Shown one piece after another: positions 63,811 through 64,000 of a stretch of DNA of 64,000 nucleotides. The notes beneath the pieces are model-generated. The model saw only the letters and a list, made by a program, of their open reading frames with translations, had not been told where the DNA came from and did not search any database. Both the position numbers and the translations under genes were made by a program. Each line of letters opens with the position of its first letter. Positions within the stretch are counted from its first letter, which is position 1. Source of the stretch: [Eubacterium] yurii (GTDB lineage: Bacteria; Bacillota; Clostridia; Peptostreptococcales; Filifactoraceae). Location: positions 1 through 64,000 of the forward strand of contig FUZS01000017.1 in the NCBI GenBank assembly GCA_900167215.1, written 5' to 3'.

Positions 63811-64000
63811 TTATAATCTATTTGTTTTTTCTAAGAGAGTGTGAATATAATCAGTTCTTTTCTTAAGATCTTCAAAATCAGTAAGTTTAAATGTCCAATT
63901 GTGATCGCCTAATGTGCCTGGAGTATTCATCCTGTAGTTGTCATCCAAACCCATAATATCTTGTACAGGAAGTATGGCATAATCAGCTATGGATTCAAGG
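63811..64000 (-). CDS. malQ: 4-alpha-glucanotransferase, C-terminal part
   Basis: Only the last 63 codons lie in the window; the rest is past the right edge. The peptide includes ILPVQDIMGLDDNYRMNTPG and GDHNWTFKL, the characteristic end of MalQ/DPE1 amylomaltases. The stop TAA is at 63813-63811, nine bases before the MsmX-like ATG. MalQ rearranges maltodextrins and pairs well with a maltodextrin importer. Confidence 0.9.
   Translation of the reverse strand, partial: LESIADYAILPVQDIMGLDDNYRMNTPGTLGDHNWTFKLTDFEDLKKRTDYIHTLLEKTNRL

Noticed and set aside
1-64000. CRISPR array, insertion sequence with transposase, prophage or rRNA operon
   Set aside because: No regularly spaced short repeats, transposase motifs, phage structural genes or rRNA sequence were seen on either strand.

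Overview
The window is AT-rich, densely coded bacterial DNA that looks like the chromosome of an anaerobic, motile, Gram-positive Clostridia-type organism. I infer something near the Peptostreptococcaceae, but the sequence alone does not settle the family. The clues are a rubrerythrin, a glycyl-radical enzyme with its radical-SAM activase, a class III fructose-1,6-bisphosphatase, a Gram-positive-type Cys T-box and SAM-I riboswitch, ECF transporter genes, flagellar genes, strong AGGAGG ribosome sites and a selenocysteine tRNA. There is no rRNA, CRISPR array or transposase gene.

Layout. 0.1-5.1 kb (minus strand): a large BTAD/AAA/TPR regulator, thioredoxin reductase and a glutathione-peroxidase-like enzyme. 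5.4-12.4 kb (plus): a secreted NamZ/DUF1343 muramidase, a CobQ-like amidotransferase whose glutaminase half has lost its catalytic Cys and His, a DEAD-box helicase, ruvC, an unknown gene and ung. A tRNA-Sec gene follows at 12.4 kb, then a secreted calcium-repeat protein. 14.4-24 kb: RNase HI, an FtsA-like protein with a long C-terminal extension, a mini P-loop protein, an HD hydrolase, rubrerythrin and a DUF2325 protein (both with Fur/PerR-like sites), nagB and a COG2509 flavoprotein. 24.1-30.2 kb: yjjI-yjjW followed by a nucleoside-type ABC importer without its binding protein. 30.4-36.5 kb (minus): hotdog thioesterase, cysE and cysK behind a Cys T-box, then truA-ecfT-ecfA2-ecfA1. 36.6-42.1 kb (plus): SAM-I riboswitch-metK, murD, a small unknown gene and an ABC-F protein. 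42.2-54.5 kb (minus): TerD-domain protein, TtcA-like PP-loop protein, rpmB, tyrS, two tandem secreted paralogues, parB-parA, flagellin, an FlhB C-terminal-domain protein and a FliK-like protein. 54.6-60.7 kb (plus): two tandem double-rhodanese proteins, fbp, prmC, ascorbate-type PTS IIA and IIB without IIC, and a DUF6176-like protein. 60.8-64 kb (minus): pepD, then an MsmX/MalK-type ATPase and the 3' end of malQ.

A recurring non-coding element ties the window together. At least five and perhaps ten or more copies of a roughly 120-140 bp imperfect palindrome, bounded by TTATACTAAA-like inverted ends, sit only in intergenic spaces. They form at least two subfamilies and resemble MITEs. Themes shared by several loci are redox and peroxide defence, sulfur and cysteine handling (T-box-cysK-cysE, rhodaneses, TtcA-like protein), and nucleoside or sugar use.
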